Below are positions 7,344 to 15,868 of a DNA stretch of 64,000 bases, piece after piece. Position 1 is the stretch's first letter. Every line of letters begins with the position of its first letter. The stretch spans positions 1-64,000 of the forward strand of contig NZ_JBHSBH010000020.1 in the NCBI RefSeq assembly GCF_042650565.1. Reading direction: 5' to 3'. The notes below the pieces were generated by a model. That model had not been told where the DNA came from. It worked only from the letters and a program-made list of their open reading frames with translations, and ran no database searches. A program made the position numbers and the translations under genes. Source of the DNA: Nocardiopsis_B sediminis (GTDB lineage Bacteria > Actinomycetota > Actinomycetes > Streptosporangiales > Streptosporangiaceae).

Positions 7344-8561
7344 CTACGCGCGCTGCGTGTGGACCCCCGCCGGCAGCCCGAGCCATGCCGCCATGGCCCG
7401 CAGCTCCTCGCCGAGGGCCTCGAGGGTGTCGGGCGGCGCGGTGTCCTCCAGCGTGGTCCGCTGGACGAGCAGGCGCCCGGTGGAGCGGTCGGACTTCAGG
7501 TCCACCCGGGCGACGAGGCGGTCGCCGAGCAGGAACGGCAACACGTAGTACCCGTGCACGCGCTTCGGAGCGGGGACGTAGATCTCCAGCCGGTAACGGA
7601 ACCCGAACAGCGCCTCGGTGCGGTCGCGTTCCCAGATCAGCGAATCGAACGGGCTCAGCAGGGCGCGCGCCTCGACGCGCCGCGGGACGCGGGCATCGTG
7701 GTGCAGGTAGGCGGGGCGCTCCCAGCCCTCGACGGTCACGGGCACCAGCTCGCCGCTGTCGACCAGCTCGCCGATGGCCTGCCGGGCGGGGGCGGCCCCG
7801 AGCCGGAAGTAGTCGCGCAGGCACTGCTCGGTGCCGACGCCGTGCGCGCGGGCCGAGATCGCGATGAGGTCGCGGTGGGCGTCGTCGGGGGTGGGGTCGG
7901 GTGCGTTGTGCACGTGCGGGGGCAGGACCCGTTCCACGAGGTCGTAGCGGCGCTCGAACTGCCGGTTGCGGCCGTCGGTCGTGACATCGCCGGCCCAGAA
8001 CAGGAACTCCAGCGCCTGCTTGACCAGCGACCAGTTCCAGCCCCAGTGCTCCTTGGTGCGGGGGGCGTCGTGTTCGAGCGCGGCCTCGATCTCGCGCGCG
8101 GTGGCCGGGCCGCCCCGCTCGACCTCGGCGAGGACCGCGGCGACGAGGTCCGGGCGCTCCTCGGCGATCCGCCGCCGGTGCCCGCCGGTCTCGCTGCGGG
8201 CGCTCGCCATGCGCCAGCGCAGCAGCCGGTGGGTGCCGGGCGGGATCAGGCTGGCCTCGTGCGCCCAGTACTCCACCAGCCGCCCGCCGCGCCGGGTGGC
8301 GGCGCGGTCGAGCAGCGCGGTGTCGTAGGTGCCGAGGCGCGCGAAGACCGGCAGGTACTGGCTGCGGGAGAGGACGTTCACGCTGTCGATCTGGATGACC
8401 CCGACACGGTCGACGACCCGTTGCAGGTGGCGTGCCGTGGCCGGCCCCGAGGGGGCGCGGTCGGCGAACCCCTGCGCGGCCAGCGCGATCCGGCGCGCCT
8501 GCGCCGTGGAGAGCGTGGCGTCGCGCCGGGGATGGGGAGGCGGCGGCGCTGTTTCGTACAT
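7344..8561 (-). CDS. YcaQ/AlkX-type DNA glycosylase (winged-helix, interstrand-crosslink repair)
   Basis: The 405-residue protein matches the HTH_42 (AlkZ-like) superfamily, tandem winged helices that unhook DNA crosslinks and excise alkylated bases. The catalytic motif is VIQIDSVNVL with Gln57-Ile-Asp59, the Q-phi-D form of the YcaQ/AlkX branch rather than the Q-phi-Q form of AlkZ. Other family segments are EYWAHEASLIP and the C-terminal ERDRTEALFGFRYRLEIYVPAPKRVHGYYVLPFLLGD split across the end domain. Start ATG 8561 has no Shine-Dalgarno; an ATAAATTCATACTC stretch precedes it, compatible with leaderless initiation. An in-frame ATG at 8594 is an alternative. Confidence 0.88.
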   Translation of the reverse strand: MYETAPPPPHPRRDATLSTAQARRIALAAQGFADRAPSGPATARHLQRVVDRVGVIQIDSVNVLSRSQYLPVFARLGTYDTALLDRAATRRGGRLVEYWAHEASLIPPGTHRLLRWRMASARSETGGHRRRIAEERPDLVAAVLAEVERGGPATAREIEAALEHDAPRTKEHWGWNWSLVKQALEFLFWAGDVTTDGRNRQFERRYDLVERVLPPHVHNAPDPTPDDAHRDLIAISARAHGVGTEQCLRDYFRLGAAPARQAIGELVDSGELVPVTVEGWERPAYLHHDARVPRRVEARALLSPFDSLIWERDRTEALFGFRYRLEIYVPAPKRVHGYYVLPFLLGDRLVARVDLKSDRSTGRLLVQRTTLEDTAPPDTLEALGEELRAMAAWLGLPAGVHTQRA

Positions 8562-8622
8562 GAGTATGAATTTATCGCCGCCGGGCCGCATGCGCCAATC
8601 CTGCTGCGGGAGAGCGGGGGCG

Positions 8623-9210
8623 TCAGCCGCCCCCGTTCTCCCGCAGCCACTCCTCCCACGCCTCGCGGATCTGTTCCTCGGTGAACTCCTCGAAGGAGTC
8701 ACCGGACCCGGGGGCGCCGTCCTCCGGGGCCTCGGGCTCGGCGGCGGGCGGTTCCGGGGACGGCGAGGCGACCGGCGGTGCGACCGTGTCGGGCGGCAGC
8801 TGCGCGGGCGCCTGCGGTTCGGGGGTCCGCTCGGGCTCGGGCTCCGGTTCCTCCGGGGTGCCGGCGTCCTCGGGTGTGGGCGAGGGGTCGGAGACCGTGG
8901 ACGACCGCAGGCCCTCGGTCTCGGAGCCGGATTCGGTCTCGGCATTGGGCGCACCGGCGCCGCCACCGCCGGCGGTGACCGCGACCAGCCCGAAGCCCAG
9001 GAAGGCGACCACGGCGGCGCCCGCGACGGTCAGCACCGCCCGGCGTCTCCCGCGATGGGGGGCCGGTCCGGGACCGGGGACGATCTCGGCGCCGCGCGGG
9101 ATGTCGTAGTCGCTCAGCGGCTCGGAGGGGGCGGGGCCGGGGTGGGAAGTGGCGGGCGGGACCGCGTCAGTGCCCTCAGGGCCGTGGTCGGCCGAGGCGT
9201 GGGGATGCAC
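8623..9210 (-). CDS. Single-pass membrane protein with Pro/Glu-rich extracytoplasmic tail
   Basis: The 195-residue product has a ~65-residue cytoplasmic part ending in HRGRRR, one membrane helix (AVLTVAGAAVVAFLGFGLVAV, given here as two adjoining parts), then a long Pro/Glu/Ser-rich segment and a short amphipathic acidic C-terminus (FEEFTEEQIREAWEEWLRE). GTG 9210 is chosen because GAGGAG stands 8 nt upstream; the frame is open to 9291. No family is recognised. Genes at 14132 and 15869 share the same architecture (basic N-terminus, one helix, Pro/acidic tail), suggesting surface-exposed or wall-spanning proteins. Confidence 0.65.
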   Translation of the reverse strand: MHPHASADHGPEGTDAVPPATSHPGPAPSEPLSDYDIPRGAEIVPGPGPAPHRGRRRAVLTVAGAAVVAFLGFGLVAVTAGGGGAGAPNAETESGSETEGLRSSTVSDPSPTPEDAGTPEEPEPEPERTPEPQAPAQLPPDTVAPPVASPSPEPPAAEPEAPEDGAPGSGDSFEEFTEEQIREAWEEWLRENGGG

Positions 9211-9459
9211 GAGGGGGTCTCCTCGGAAGGGAGGGATCGGCCGCGGCCACCGGGGCCCGCGGATGCGGTGCACGAGGGAGCGGAAGAGCATGGCGCGGCG
9301 TGATTCCAGGCATGGTAGTGGTGCCCTGCGGCGGGGAACAACCCCTGAATCCTTTCCGATGCCGCGCCCGGACGGGCGGAGGCGCGCCGGGCGGTGCTCG
9401 TCGTCGGCCGGTGGGCGCGGGCCGTTCCGGGCCGTGTCCTCTGGTCGGACCGGTGCCGG

Positions 9460-10875
9460 TCACTGGCCGGTGAGCGCGGGATCCGCGGGGCCCTGGGGAA
9501 GCCGTACCGTCACCGTGGTGCCCGCTCCCGGGGCGGACTCGATGCCCACTGCTCCGCCGTGGGCGGTCGCGATCGCGTGGACGATGGCCAGGCCCAGCCC
9601 GCTGCCGCCGCCGGGGGCGCGGTTGCCGCGGTGGAAGCGGTCGAAGGCGCGCCGCAGGTCCTCAGCCCCCATGCCCGGGCCGTCGTCGGCCACCTCCAGT
9701 ACTGCGGAGCCGTCCTCGGCGCGCAGCCGCACCGTCGCCGACGTGCCCTCGGGGGTGTGCTCGCCGACGTTGGCGAGCAGGTTGGCCAGGATCTGCCGGA
9801 ACCGCGCCTCATCGGCGCGGCACGGCAGCCGCTCGGGCGCCTCGAGCGCGATGGGGCGGCCCGGCTCGACGGCGCGTGCGTCGGCCACCATCTCGCGCAC
9901 CACCAGCGCCAGGTCGGCGTCGGCGAGCTGCAAGGACCCGTTGCGGTCCAAGCGCGCGAGTTCGAGCAGCTCGGCGACGAGCCGGCTCATCCGCTCGGCC
10001 TCGTTCTCGATGCGGCGCATCGCCTCGGGCAGCTCGCCGTCGGGGATGGCCCCCTGCCGGTAGAGCTCCGCGTAGCCGCGGATGGTGGTCAGCGGGGTCC
10101 GCAGCTCGTGGGAGGCGTCGGCGGCGAACGAGCGGACCCGCTCCTCGGACTCCCGCTGTGCGGCGAAGGCGAGCTCGATCCGGCGCAGCATCGTGTTGAT
10201 GGCCGACGCCAGCCGGCCCACCTCGCTGTGCGACTCCGACCCCGGCATCCGCACCGACATGTCGGAGCCGACGCTGATCCGGTTGGCCGCGGTCGCCATC
10301 CGCCCCAGGGGCTCCAGCCCGCGCACGATCAGCCACCGCCCGGCCAGCGTCAGCCCGCCCAGCAGCAGCCCGGCCGTGATGAGCTGGGTGAGGACGAGCT
10401 GCCAGGAGTACTGCTCCCGGTCGCTGGCCGGCACACCGGTGACCATGACGGCCTCGGGGCGCAGCCGCACCGTCGTCCGGTGCGGGGAGACGCCGTCCTC
10501 CGGACCGTCCAGCTCGAAGATCTCCCCGCTGCGCCCGTAGGCCTCCAGCTCGGTGAGCGGCAGGGCGGCCAGCCGTTCCAGGACGACGTCCTCGCGGTCG
10601 GTGTCGCCGTAGACCTGGGCGACCTCACCGGTGTCCGGGTCCAGCAGCACCACGAAGTACGGGGAGGGGCTGGGGGCGTCGATGCCCACCGGCGGGGTGT
10701 CGTTGTCGAGCCGGACCATGGCGCGCTCGGCGGCCAGGACCAGCTGGGCGTCGATGCGGTCGGTGATGAAGGTGCGCAGCGTCACGAACCCCACCACGCA
10801 GGTGACCAGCAGGCCCGCGCCGGTCACCGCGAGCAGGCCGACGAGCAGCCGTGAGCGCAGCCTGCCGTGGAGCAT
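9460..10875 (-). CDS. Sensor histidine kinase (HAMP, HisKA, HATPase_c)
   Basis: This 471-residue membrane kinase has TM1 at about 9-32, an extracytoplasmic sensor region (33-157), TM2 at about 160-183, HAMP (184-237), HisKA with phospho-acceptor His256 in ASHELRTPLTTIRGY, and a HATPase_c domain with DDGPGMG and GGSGLGLAIV. It autophosphorylates and passes the phosphate to the OmpR-type regulator encoded immediately upstream (its ATG 10875 abuts the regulator's stop 10876-10878). The stimulus is unknown. The organisation resembles actinobacterial envelope-stress type systems, but no ortholog name can be given safely. Confidence 0.93.
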   Translation of the reverse strand: MLHGRLRSRLLVGLLAVTGAGLLVTCVVGFVTLRTFITDRIDAQLVLAAERAMVRLDNDTPPVGIDAPSPSPYFVVLLDPDTGEVAQVYGDTDREDVVLERLAALPLTELEAYGRSGEIFELDGPEDGVSPHRTTVRLRPEAVMVTGVPASDREQYSWQLVLTQLITAGLLLGGLTLAGRWLIVRGLEPLGRMATAANRISVGSDMSVRMPGSESHSEVGRLASAINTMLRRIELAFAAQRESEERVRSFAADASHELRTPLTTIRGYAELYRQGAIPDGELPEAMRRIENEAERMSRLVAELLELARLDRNGSLQLADADLALVVREMVADARAVEPGRPIALEAPERLPCRADEARFRQILANLLANVGEHTPEGTSATVRLRAEDGSAVLEVADDGPGMGAEDLRRAFDRFHRGNRAPGGGSGLGLAIVHAIATAHGGAVGIESAPGAGTTVTVRLPQGPADPALTGQ

Positions 10876-11601
10876 CTAGGCGCTGTCCCGGATCCGGAGG
10901 GCGTAGCCCACCCCCCGCTGCGTGTGGATCAGCGCGGGACCGAGGGGGTCGAGCTTGCGCCGCAGGTAGCTGACGTAGGTCTCGACGATCTGCGACTGGC
11001 CGGCGTAGTCCCAGCCCCACACGTTCTCCAGTAACTGGGCGCGGGTCAGCACCTGCCCGGCGTTGCTCATCAGGTAGGCCAGCAGCCGGAACTCGGTCGG
11101 CGACAGCTCGATGGGGACGCCGCCGCGGCGCACCGTCCACGTGCGCTCGTTGAGCTCCAGGTCGGCCACGCGCAGCACCCCGTGCTCGTCGCGGGCGGAG
11201 TCGGCCGCGTGCTCGTCGCGGCGGGCGCGGCGCAGCAGCGCGTGGATGCGGGCGATCAGCGCCTCGACGGAGAACGGCTTGGTGACATAGTCGTCGCCGC
11301 CCAGCGACAGACCCGTGACGGTGTCGGAGGGGGTGTCGCGGGCGGTGAGGTAGATCACCGGGACGTCGTTGCCGGAATCGCGCAGCCGCCGGCAGACGTC
11401 GAAGCCCGTGACGTCGGGGAGCAGCACGTCGAGCAGGATGAGGTCGGGGCGGCGCTCGCGGGCCAGCCCGAGGCCTTCACCGCCGGTCTCGGCGGTGGTC
11501 ACGCTGAAACCGTGGAAGCGCAGTGCGGCCTGCACCAGATCCCGGATATTGGGTTCGTCGTCGATCACGAGCACATGGGGGCGTGTCGCGGTCTCGGTCA
11601 T
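10876..11601 (-). CDS. OmpR/PhoB-family response regulator
   Basis: The 241-residue regulator has a receiver domain with acidic pocket IDDE (14-17) and phospho-acceptor Asp58 in LLDVLLPD, the conserved Lys in VTKPF, and a C-terminal OmpR winged helix (TEFRLLAYLMSNAGQVLTR, then ENVWGWDY, and VETYVSYLRRKLD). ATG 11601 is preceded by GAGGTGAG. It is the first gene of a two-gene operon with the histidine kinase. A direct repeat of OmpR-box geometry lies at 11942-11959 and strong hairpins lie between it and the start, suggesting autoregulation and a long 5' leader. Confidence 0.93.
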   Translation of the reverse strand: MTETATRPHVLVIDDEPNIRDLVQAALRFHGFSVTTAETGGEGLGLARERRPDLILLDVLLPDVTGFDVCRRLRDSGNDVPVIYLTARDTPSDTVTGLSLGGDDYVTKPFSVEALIARIHALLRRARRDEHAADSARDEHGVLRVADLELNERTWTVRRGGVPIELSPTEFRLLAYLMSNAGQVLTRAQLLENVWGWDYAGQSQIVETYVSYLRRKLDPLGPALIHTQRGVGYALRIRDSA

Positions 11602-11683
11602 CTCTCACCTCGGTCGGGATCCAGGGGCCGCCTGGCCGGGCCCTCCATGATGCCGCAGACCGCCGGAGGGGCCCGACCCCGTT

Positions 11684-11755
11684 CCGCCGGCCCCCGGCCC
11701 TCGCCGGCGGGGGAAAGACAAGGGACGGCGGAGCGCCCCATGCCCGCCGTCCCTT
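11684..11755 (-). other. Two strong hairpins in the putative 5' leader of the two-component operon
   Basis: AAGGGACGGCGG (11720-11731) pairs perfectly over 12 bp with CCGCCGTCCCTT (11744-11755), and CCGCCGGC (11684-11691) pairs with GCCGGCGG (11703-11710). On the minus strand the first stem is followed by GTCTTTCC, a weak U-rich stretch, so it could end leftward transcripts before the regulator gene at 11601 or act as an attenuator. No gene is recognised in 11602-12229. Confidence 0.5.
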
Positions 11756-11941
11756 CGGCACCGCCGCGGCTCGGCGCAACCCAGCGCGGCGCGTGCGGTG
11801 CCGTGTGTCCGGATCCGCCCCCACCCGGCGCGGCCCGGACGGCGCACGTCCTGGTGTCGGCCCCCGGGGAGGGGCGTGACGGCCTGCGTGCGCGGTCCAG
11901 AGCCCACGATGCCGGTCCATGCTGGGACGACACCGAGCATC

Positions 11942-11959
11942 CGCTGAGAAATCGCTGAG
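11942..11959 (-). promoter_or_regulatory. Direct repeat CGCTGAG-N4-CGCTGAG, possible OmpR-type box
   Basis: CGCTGAG occurs at 11942-11948 and 11953-11959, an 11-bp period typical of tandem binding by OmpR/PhoB-family dimers. It lies about 340 bp upstream of the response regulator start and about 270 bp upstream of exonuclease III. Binding by the local regulator is inferred. Confidence 0.4.
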
Positions 11960-12080
11960 TCCGGGGCTCTCCGGGCCCTCTGGGGAAATTTCCCGCCGAT
12001 CACAGCGAACCGAAGCCGATCCGCGCTCATCTCACGGATGGCGGCACCAGTGGCCGACTGTACGGCCGCGGGTCGTGTGA

Positions 12081-12119
12081 CGAGGCCTCGGTGTGGAGGA
12101 CGGCCACACCGAGGCCTCG
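12081..12119. terminator. Perfect 16-bp-stem hairpin between divergent genes
   Basis: CGAGGCCTCGGTGTGG (12081-12096) pairs perfectly with CCACACCGAGGCCTCG (12104-12119) around a 7-nt loop. It is the strongest inverted repeat seen in the window. It lies between genes transcribed away from each other, so no obvious gene needs it as a terminator. It may end an unrecognised transcript, protect exonuclease III from readthrough, or be a protein-binding or RNA element. Confidence 0.55.
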
Positions 12120-12229
12120 CTCACGAACATAGTTCTACCCCCCACGCGCTCCGGCTCACGCGCCGGTGCCGCGGAGTGGGGGTGTCCGGCACCGGCCCCG
12201 GCCCCCCGGCAGGGCGATAGCCTTGCAGT

Positions 12230-13033
12230 GTGCGAATCGCGACGTGGAATGTGAACAGTGTCCGGGCGCGCGCCGAGCGCGTGGCGGGGTGGGTCGAGCG
12301 CAGCGACGTCGACGTCGTCGCCATCCAGGAGACCAAGGCGCGCGACGACCAGTTCCCCACCGAGCTGTTCACCGGCCTCGGCTACGAGGTCGCCCACCAC
12401 GGGCTGTCGCAGTGGAACGGTGTGGCACTGCTCTCCCGGGTCGGCCTGGAGGACGTCCGCGTGGGCTTCCCCGACCAGCCCGGCTGGGGCGACCCCGAGG
12501 CGCCCGAGGCCCGCGCCATCGGCGCCGTCTGCGGCGGGGTGGAGGTCTGGAGCCTCTACGTGCCCAACGGCCGCGAGATCGACGACCCGCACTACGCCTA
12601 CAAGCTCCGCTGGCTCGACCGGCTGCGCGCCTTCGGTGCCGGCCGCCTCGCCGACGACCCCGCCGCGCAGGTCGCGCTCTGCGGCGACTTCAACGTCGCC
12701 CCGCAGGACGACGACGTCTGGGACATGGCGGTGTTCGAGGGCAAGACCCACGTGACCAAGGCCGAGCGCGAGGCGTTCGGCGCCGTCGTCGACGCCGGGT
12801 TCGCCGACGTCGTCCGGCCGCACACCCCCGGCCCCGGGGTCTACACCTTCTGGGACTACCAGCAGCTCTCCTTCCCGAAGAAGAAGGGGATGCGGATCGA
12901 CTTCGTCCTCGCTTCGCCCGCGCTGGCCTCGCGGGTCTCGGGCGCGATGATCGACCGCCAGGAGCGCAAGGGCAAGGGCGCGTCCGACCACGCACCGGTG
13001 ATCGTGGAGCTCGACGGGGCGCGGGGCGCCTGA
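12230..13033 (+). CDS. xth: Exodeoxyribonuclease III
   Basis: The 267-residue protein belongs to the ExoIII/AP-endonuclease family, which cuts at abasic sites and degrades duplex DNA from 3' ends. Motifs are in order: IATWNVNSVRAR at the N-terminus, IQETK (metal-binding Glu), CGDFNVAP, RIDFVLAS and the C-terminal SDHAPVIVEL with the catalytic Asp-His. Start GTG 12230 is set by the motif I position. GATAGCC lies about 10 nt upstream with no Shine-Dalgarno, consistent with leaderless translation. The ribokinase-like gene follows after 36 bp on the same strand. Confidence 0.95.
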   Translation: MRIATWNVNSVRARAERVAGWVERSDVDVVAIQETKARDDQFPTELFTGLGYEVAHHGLSQWNGVALLSRVGLEDVRVGFPDQPGWGDPEAPEARAIGAVCGGVEVWSLYVPNGREIDDPHYAYKLRWLDRLRAFGAGRLADDPAAQVALCGDFNVAPQDDDVWDMAVFEGKTHVTKAEREAFGAVVDAGFADVVRPHTPGPGVYTFWDYQQLSFPKKKGMRIDFVLASPALASRVSGAMIDRQERKGKGASDHAPVIVELDGARGA

Positions 13034-13069
13034 GGGCCCCGGGCTGGGCTGCATCGGTACTCTCGGCAC

Positions 13070-13981
13070 GTGACTTCGACAACGTCGCCGCGCATCGCGG
13101 TATTCGGCAGTATCAACATGGACCTCGTCGCCTACGTCGACACCGCCCCCGCCAGCGGCGAGACCGTTTCGGGCAGCCGGTTCGCGCAGGTCCCCGGCGG
13201 CAAGGGGGCCAACCAGGCGGTGGCCGCGGCGCGGGCCGGGGGTGACGTCGCCTTCTTCGGCGCCGTCGGCGACGACGCCTTCGGCACGCAGCTGCGCACC
13301 AACCTCGTCGAGACCGGGATCGAGGTGTCGGAGATGCGCACCGTGCCTGGCGCCTCCGGCGTGGCGCACATCGTGGTCGAGAGCACCGGGGCGAACTCCA
13401 TCATCGTCATCGCCGGCGCCAACGCCGCGATGACCGACGTGAGCGAGCGCGACCGCCGGCTGCTGGAGGGCAGCGCGGCGCTGCTGCTCCAGCTCGAACT
13501 GCCGATGGAGGGGGTCATCGCCGCGGCGCGGGCCGGCCGTGAGGCGGGCGTGCCGACCGTGCTGACCCCGGCACCCGCCCGCGAGCTGCCCGCCGAGCTG
13601 ATCGGCCTCGTCGACCTGCTGGTCCCCAATCAGCACGAGGCCGCCGCGATCACCGGCGAGCGCGAGCCCCGCGCCGCTCTGGCGGAGCTGCTGAAGCTGG
13701 TGCCCGAGGCGATCATCACCCTCGGCGCGGACGGCTCCCTCTACGGCCGCCGCGGTGCGGACCCCGTCCACGTGCCCGCTCCGCGGGTCGAGGCGGTCGA
13801 CACCACGGCGGCGGGCGACACGTTCTGCGGCGCCTTCGCCGTCGCGCGCGCCGAGGGCCGCGCGCCCGAGGACGCCCTGCGCTTCGCCGCCGCGGCGTCG
13901 GCGCTGTCGGTGCAGCGTCTCGGCGCGAGCTCCTCGATGCCGGGGCGTGCGGAGATCGAAGAGGCAATCGCAAAGGCCTGA
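13070..13981 (+). CDS. rbsK: Ribokinase (PfkB family)
   Basis: The 303-residue sugar kinase carries the PfkB N-terminal signature GGKGANQAVAAARAG (about residues 43-57) and the C-terminal signature DTTAAGDTFCGAFAVA, with the catalytic Asp in the GAGD-equivalent AAGD. It has the ribokinase N-terminus IAVFGSINMDLV. It phosphorylates D-ribose or a similar pentose with ATP. Start GTG 13070 follows exonuclease III by 36 bp. No ribose transporter or rbsD is adjacent, so the exact sugar is inferred from sequence family only. Confidence 0.88.
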   Translation: MTSTTSPRIAVFGSINMDLVAYVDTAPASGETVSGSRFAQVPGGKGANQAVAAARAGGDVAFFGAVGDDAFGTQLRTNLVETGIEVSEMRTVPGASGVAHIVVESTGANSIIVIAGANAAMTDVSERDRRLLEGSAALLLQLELPMEGVIAAARAGREAGVPTVLTPAPARELPAELIGLVDLLVPNQHEAAAITGEREPRAALAELLKLVPEAIITLGADGSLYGRRGADPVHVPAPRVEAVDTTAAGDTFCGAFAVARAEGRAPEDALRFAAAASALSVQRLGASSSMPGRAEIEEAIAKA

Positions 13982-14131
13982 TCTCGGGTTTTGTGACGAT
14001 TGGCAGTGTTTCGCGTTTGACACGGCGGCTCGTCCGGTATGGGGTGTCAGGGTTCACTGCCCATGAGAGTCGGGACGCCCCTGGTGAACGCCCTACCCCC
14101 GTGGCGTCCTGCCTGCTGAAGGACATCCCCG

Positions 14132-14797
14132 ATGAAGGACGAGTCACCGGAAGAGATCCACGAGGATCAGCTCCGCGATGAGACCGCCGAGCACGACTTC
14201 CCCCCTGTGGACGACCGATACGACGACAAGTACGACGATAGGGACGACAAGTACGACGACGACTACGACGACGACCCGAACGACGACGGCCAGTCCCGGA
14301 TGGCCCGGCGGCGCGAGGAGCGGGCCAAGAAGCGCGGCCGGATGGCGGTGATCTTGTTCGCGGGCCTGGGCGCGCTCGTCGCCCTGACGGTCGTCATCAC
14401 CTCCTTCGCCCAGGGCACGGGCCCGTTCGAGGCGGCGGAGCGCCCGGAGCCCCCCGAGACGATGGACCGCCCGGACATCCCCGAGACCTCCCCCTCGGCG
14501 TCCCCCTCGCCGTCGCTCAGCCCGTCGCCGTCGGCGGAGCCCTCCCCCTCTGAGCTGCCCTCGATCGAGCCGGTCGAGTCGGCCGCCGTCCCCGAGGACA
14601 CCCCCGAAGCCGAGTCCCCGCCGGCCGAGGAGGAGACAACGCAGCCGCCGCGGCCGGAGGAGCCCGAGAGCCCCGGAGGCGGCGAGACGCCCGAGGACCC
14701 GGGCACGCCGAGCGCCCCGGAGTCGCCCGAGGACCCCGGCGAGGAGGTGCCGGATCCCCCGGAGGACGACTGCTGGTGGATCTTCTGCCCCGCCTGA
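14132..14797 (+). CDS. Membrane protein with acidic YDD repeats, one helix, Pro/Glu-rich tail and a Cys-Trp-Trp C-terminus
   Basis: The 221-residue protein starts with a very acidic segment containing imperfect DDKYDDRDDKYDDDYDDD-type repeats (about residues 27-50), followed by a basic patch (RRREERAKKRGR), one membrane helix (MAVILFAGLGALVALTVVIT), a long Pro/Ser/Glu-rich stretch, and the C-terminus DDCWWIFCPA. The two cysteines flanking WWIF at the very end are unusual after such a polar tail; a disulfide or membrane re-contact is possible. ATG 14132 has GAAGGA upstream. The next gene, on the opposite strand, is YceI. No family recognised. Confidence 0.7.
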   Translation: MKDESPEEIHEDQLRDETAEHDFPPVDDRYDDKYDDRDDKYDDDYDDDPNDDGQSRMARRREERAKKRGRMAVILFAGLGALVALTVVITSFAQGTGPFEAAERPEPPETMDRPDIPETSPSASPSPSLSPSPSAEPSPSELPSIEPVESAAVPEDTPEAESPPAEEETTQPPRPEEPESPGGGETPEDPGTPSAPESPEDPGEEVPDPPEDDCWWIFCPA

Positions 14798-14897
14798 TCC
14801 CGGACAGCCTCTCCCGCCACCGCTTCCAGCGCGGCGGCGGCCCGCCGTACCGCACCCTCCCTTTCACCGTCCCGCCCCCTGCTCCGGGCTTGGACCA

Positions 14898-15557
14898 TCA
14901 GTCGAACCCACCGCCGGTGGGGGAGTCGATCGCGGCCCCTTGACCCACGTGCCCGATCCGTCGCAGGAAGCCGATGGGATCGGTGTCCTGCAACCGCACC
15001 TCCAGGACGACGTCGACGGTGTCGCCCACCAGCCGTCCGCCCCACGGCAGGGGGCCGCCGTCGCCCACTCCGAACGCCGCGAGGCTGATCTGCGTGGTCG
15101 CGGCGAAGAAGTGCCCGTGCGTGTCGCCGGGGCTGGCGTAGTCGGGGGCTTCGCCGGCCCACTGGCAGTCCAGGGTGACCGGAAGCGTGGTGCCGTGGAC
15201 GGTGAGGTCACCGTGGAGCCGGAAGGCGGTGCGCGCCCGCCCGGGCTCCAGGCCCGTTCCGGTGAAGTGGATCTCCGGGAAGCGCTCGGCGTCGAGGAAG
15301 TCCGGCGAGCGCAGGTGGTCGTCGCGCGCCCGGACGCCGGTGTTGAGCGCCGCCGTGCGGATCGTGACGTCGACCTTGGAATCGGCGGGGTGCTCGGCGA
15401 CCCGCACCAGGCCCTGGGCGTCCCCGAACGTGCCCTGGACGCGGCCGAACCGCAGGTAGTGCGCCACGAAGATGATGCACGAGTGGACCGGGTCGAGGTG
15501 CCAGGTCCCCGGCGCCGGCCCGATGGCGTCGCCGCGCCGCGGGGGCACAGAAGTCAT
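14898..15557 (-). CDS. YceI family protein
   Basis: The 219-residue protein matches the YceI lipocalin-like fold that binds long isoprenoid or amphiphilic ligands: PGTWHLDPVHSCIIFVAHYLRFGRVQGTF at the start (broken by the first two strands), DSKVDVTIRTAALNTGVRARDDHLRSPDFLD in the middle, and FRLHGDLTVHGTTLPVTLD in the conserved strand. No signal peptide is seen, so it is probably cytoplasmic, as in many actinobacteria. ATG 15557 is chosen because AAGGAGCG precedes it; the frame is open to 15596. A divergent spacer of ~310 bp separates it from the next gene. Confidence 0.92.
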   Translation of the reverse strand: MTSVPPRRGDAIGPAPGTWHLDPVHSCIIFVAHYLRFGRVQGTFGDAQGLVRVAEHPADSKVDVTIRTAALNTGVRARDDHLRSPDFLDAERFPEIHFTGTGLEPGRARTAFRLHGDLTVHGTTLPVTLDCQWAGEAPDYASPGDTHGHFFAATTQISLAAFGVGDGGPLPWGGRLVGDTVDVVLEVRLQDTDPIGFLRRIGHVGQGAAIDSPTGGGFD

Positions 15558-15868
15558 GGCTGATCGCTCCTTGTACACGAGAGTGAGCGACAACACCTAT
15601 CGCGGGCCGATGAAAAGGGGCTTTCGGGCGCCTTACAGTGTTGAGTGCGTCACATCCGCGTGTCCGGAAGCCCTGCTCTCCGGGGGTTGACGGCGATGCG
15701 CCGCGGCGGCCGGGGTGTCATGGAACGCACCGTCATCTACCGTTCAGCTGAGATACGTCCGCCGTGCCGCCCCCACACCGGACGTCTGACCGACGACCCG
15801 GCCGCCCCCACCGGCCCCGCACGGAGCCGCGCGGACCGGGTCGACCCCACGAGTAGTCAGCGACCCGA
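15558..15868. promoter_or_regulatory. Divergent intergenic region, no clear sites
   Basis: About 310 bp lie between the start of yceI (minus) and the membrane protein gene (plus). It must contain both promoters, but I see no convincing -35/-10 pair, operator or structured RNA. Sequence is less GC-rich between about 15600 and 15660. Confidence 0.4.

Noticed and set aside
12032..14023. 663-residue minus-strand open frame
   Set aside because: Antisense to exonuclease III and ribokinase, both of which have full catalytic motifs.
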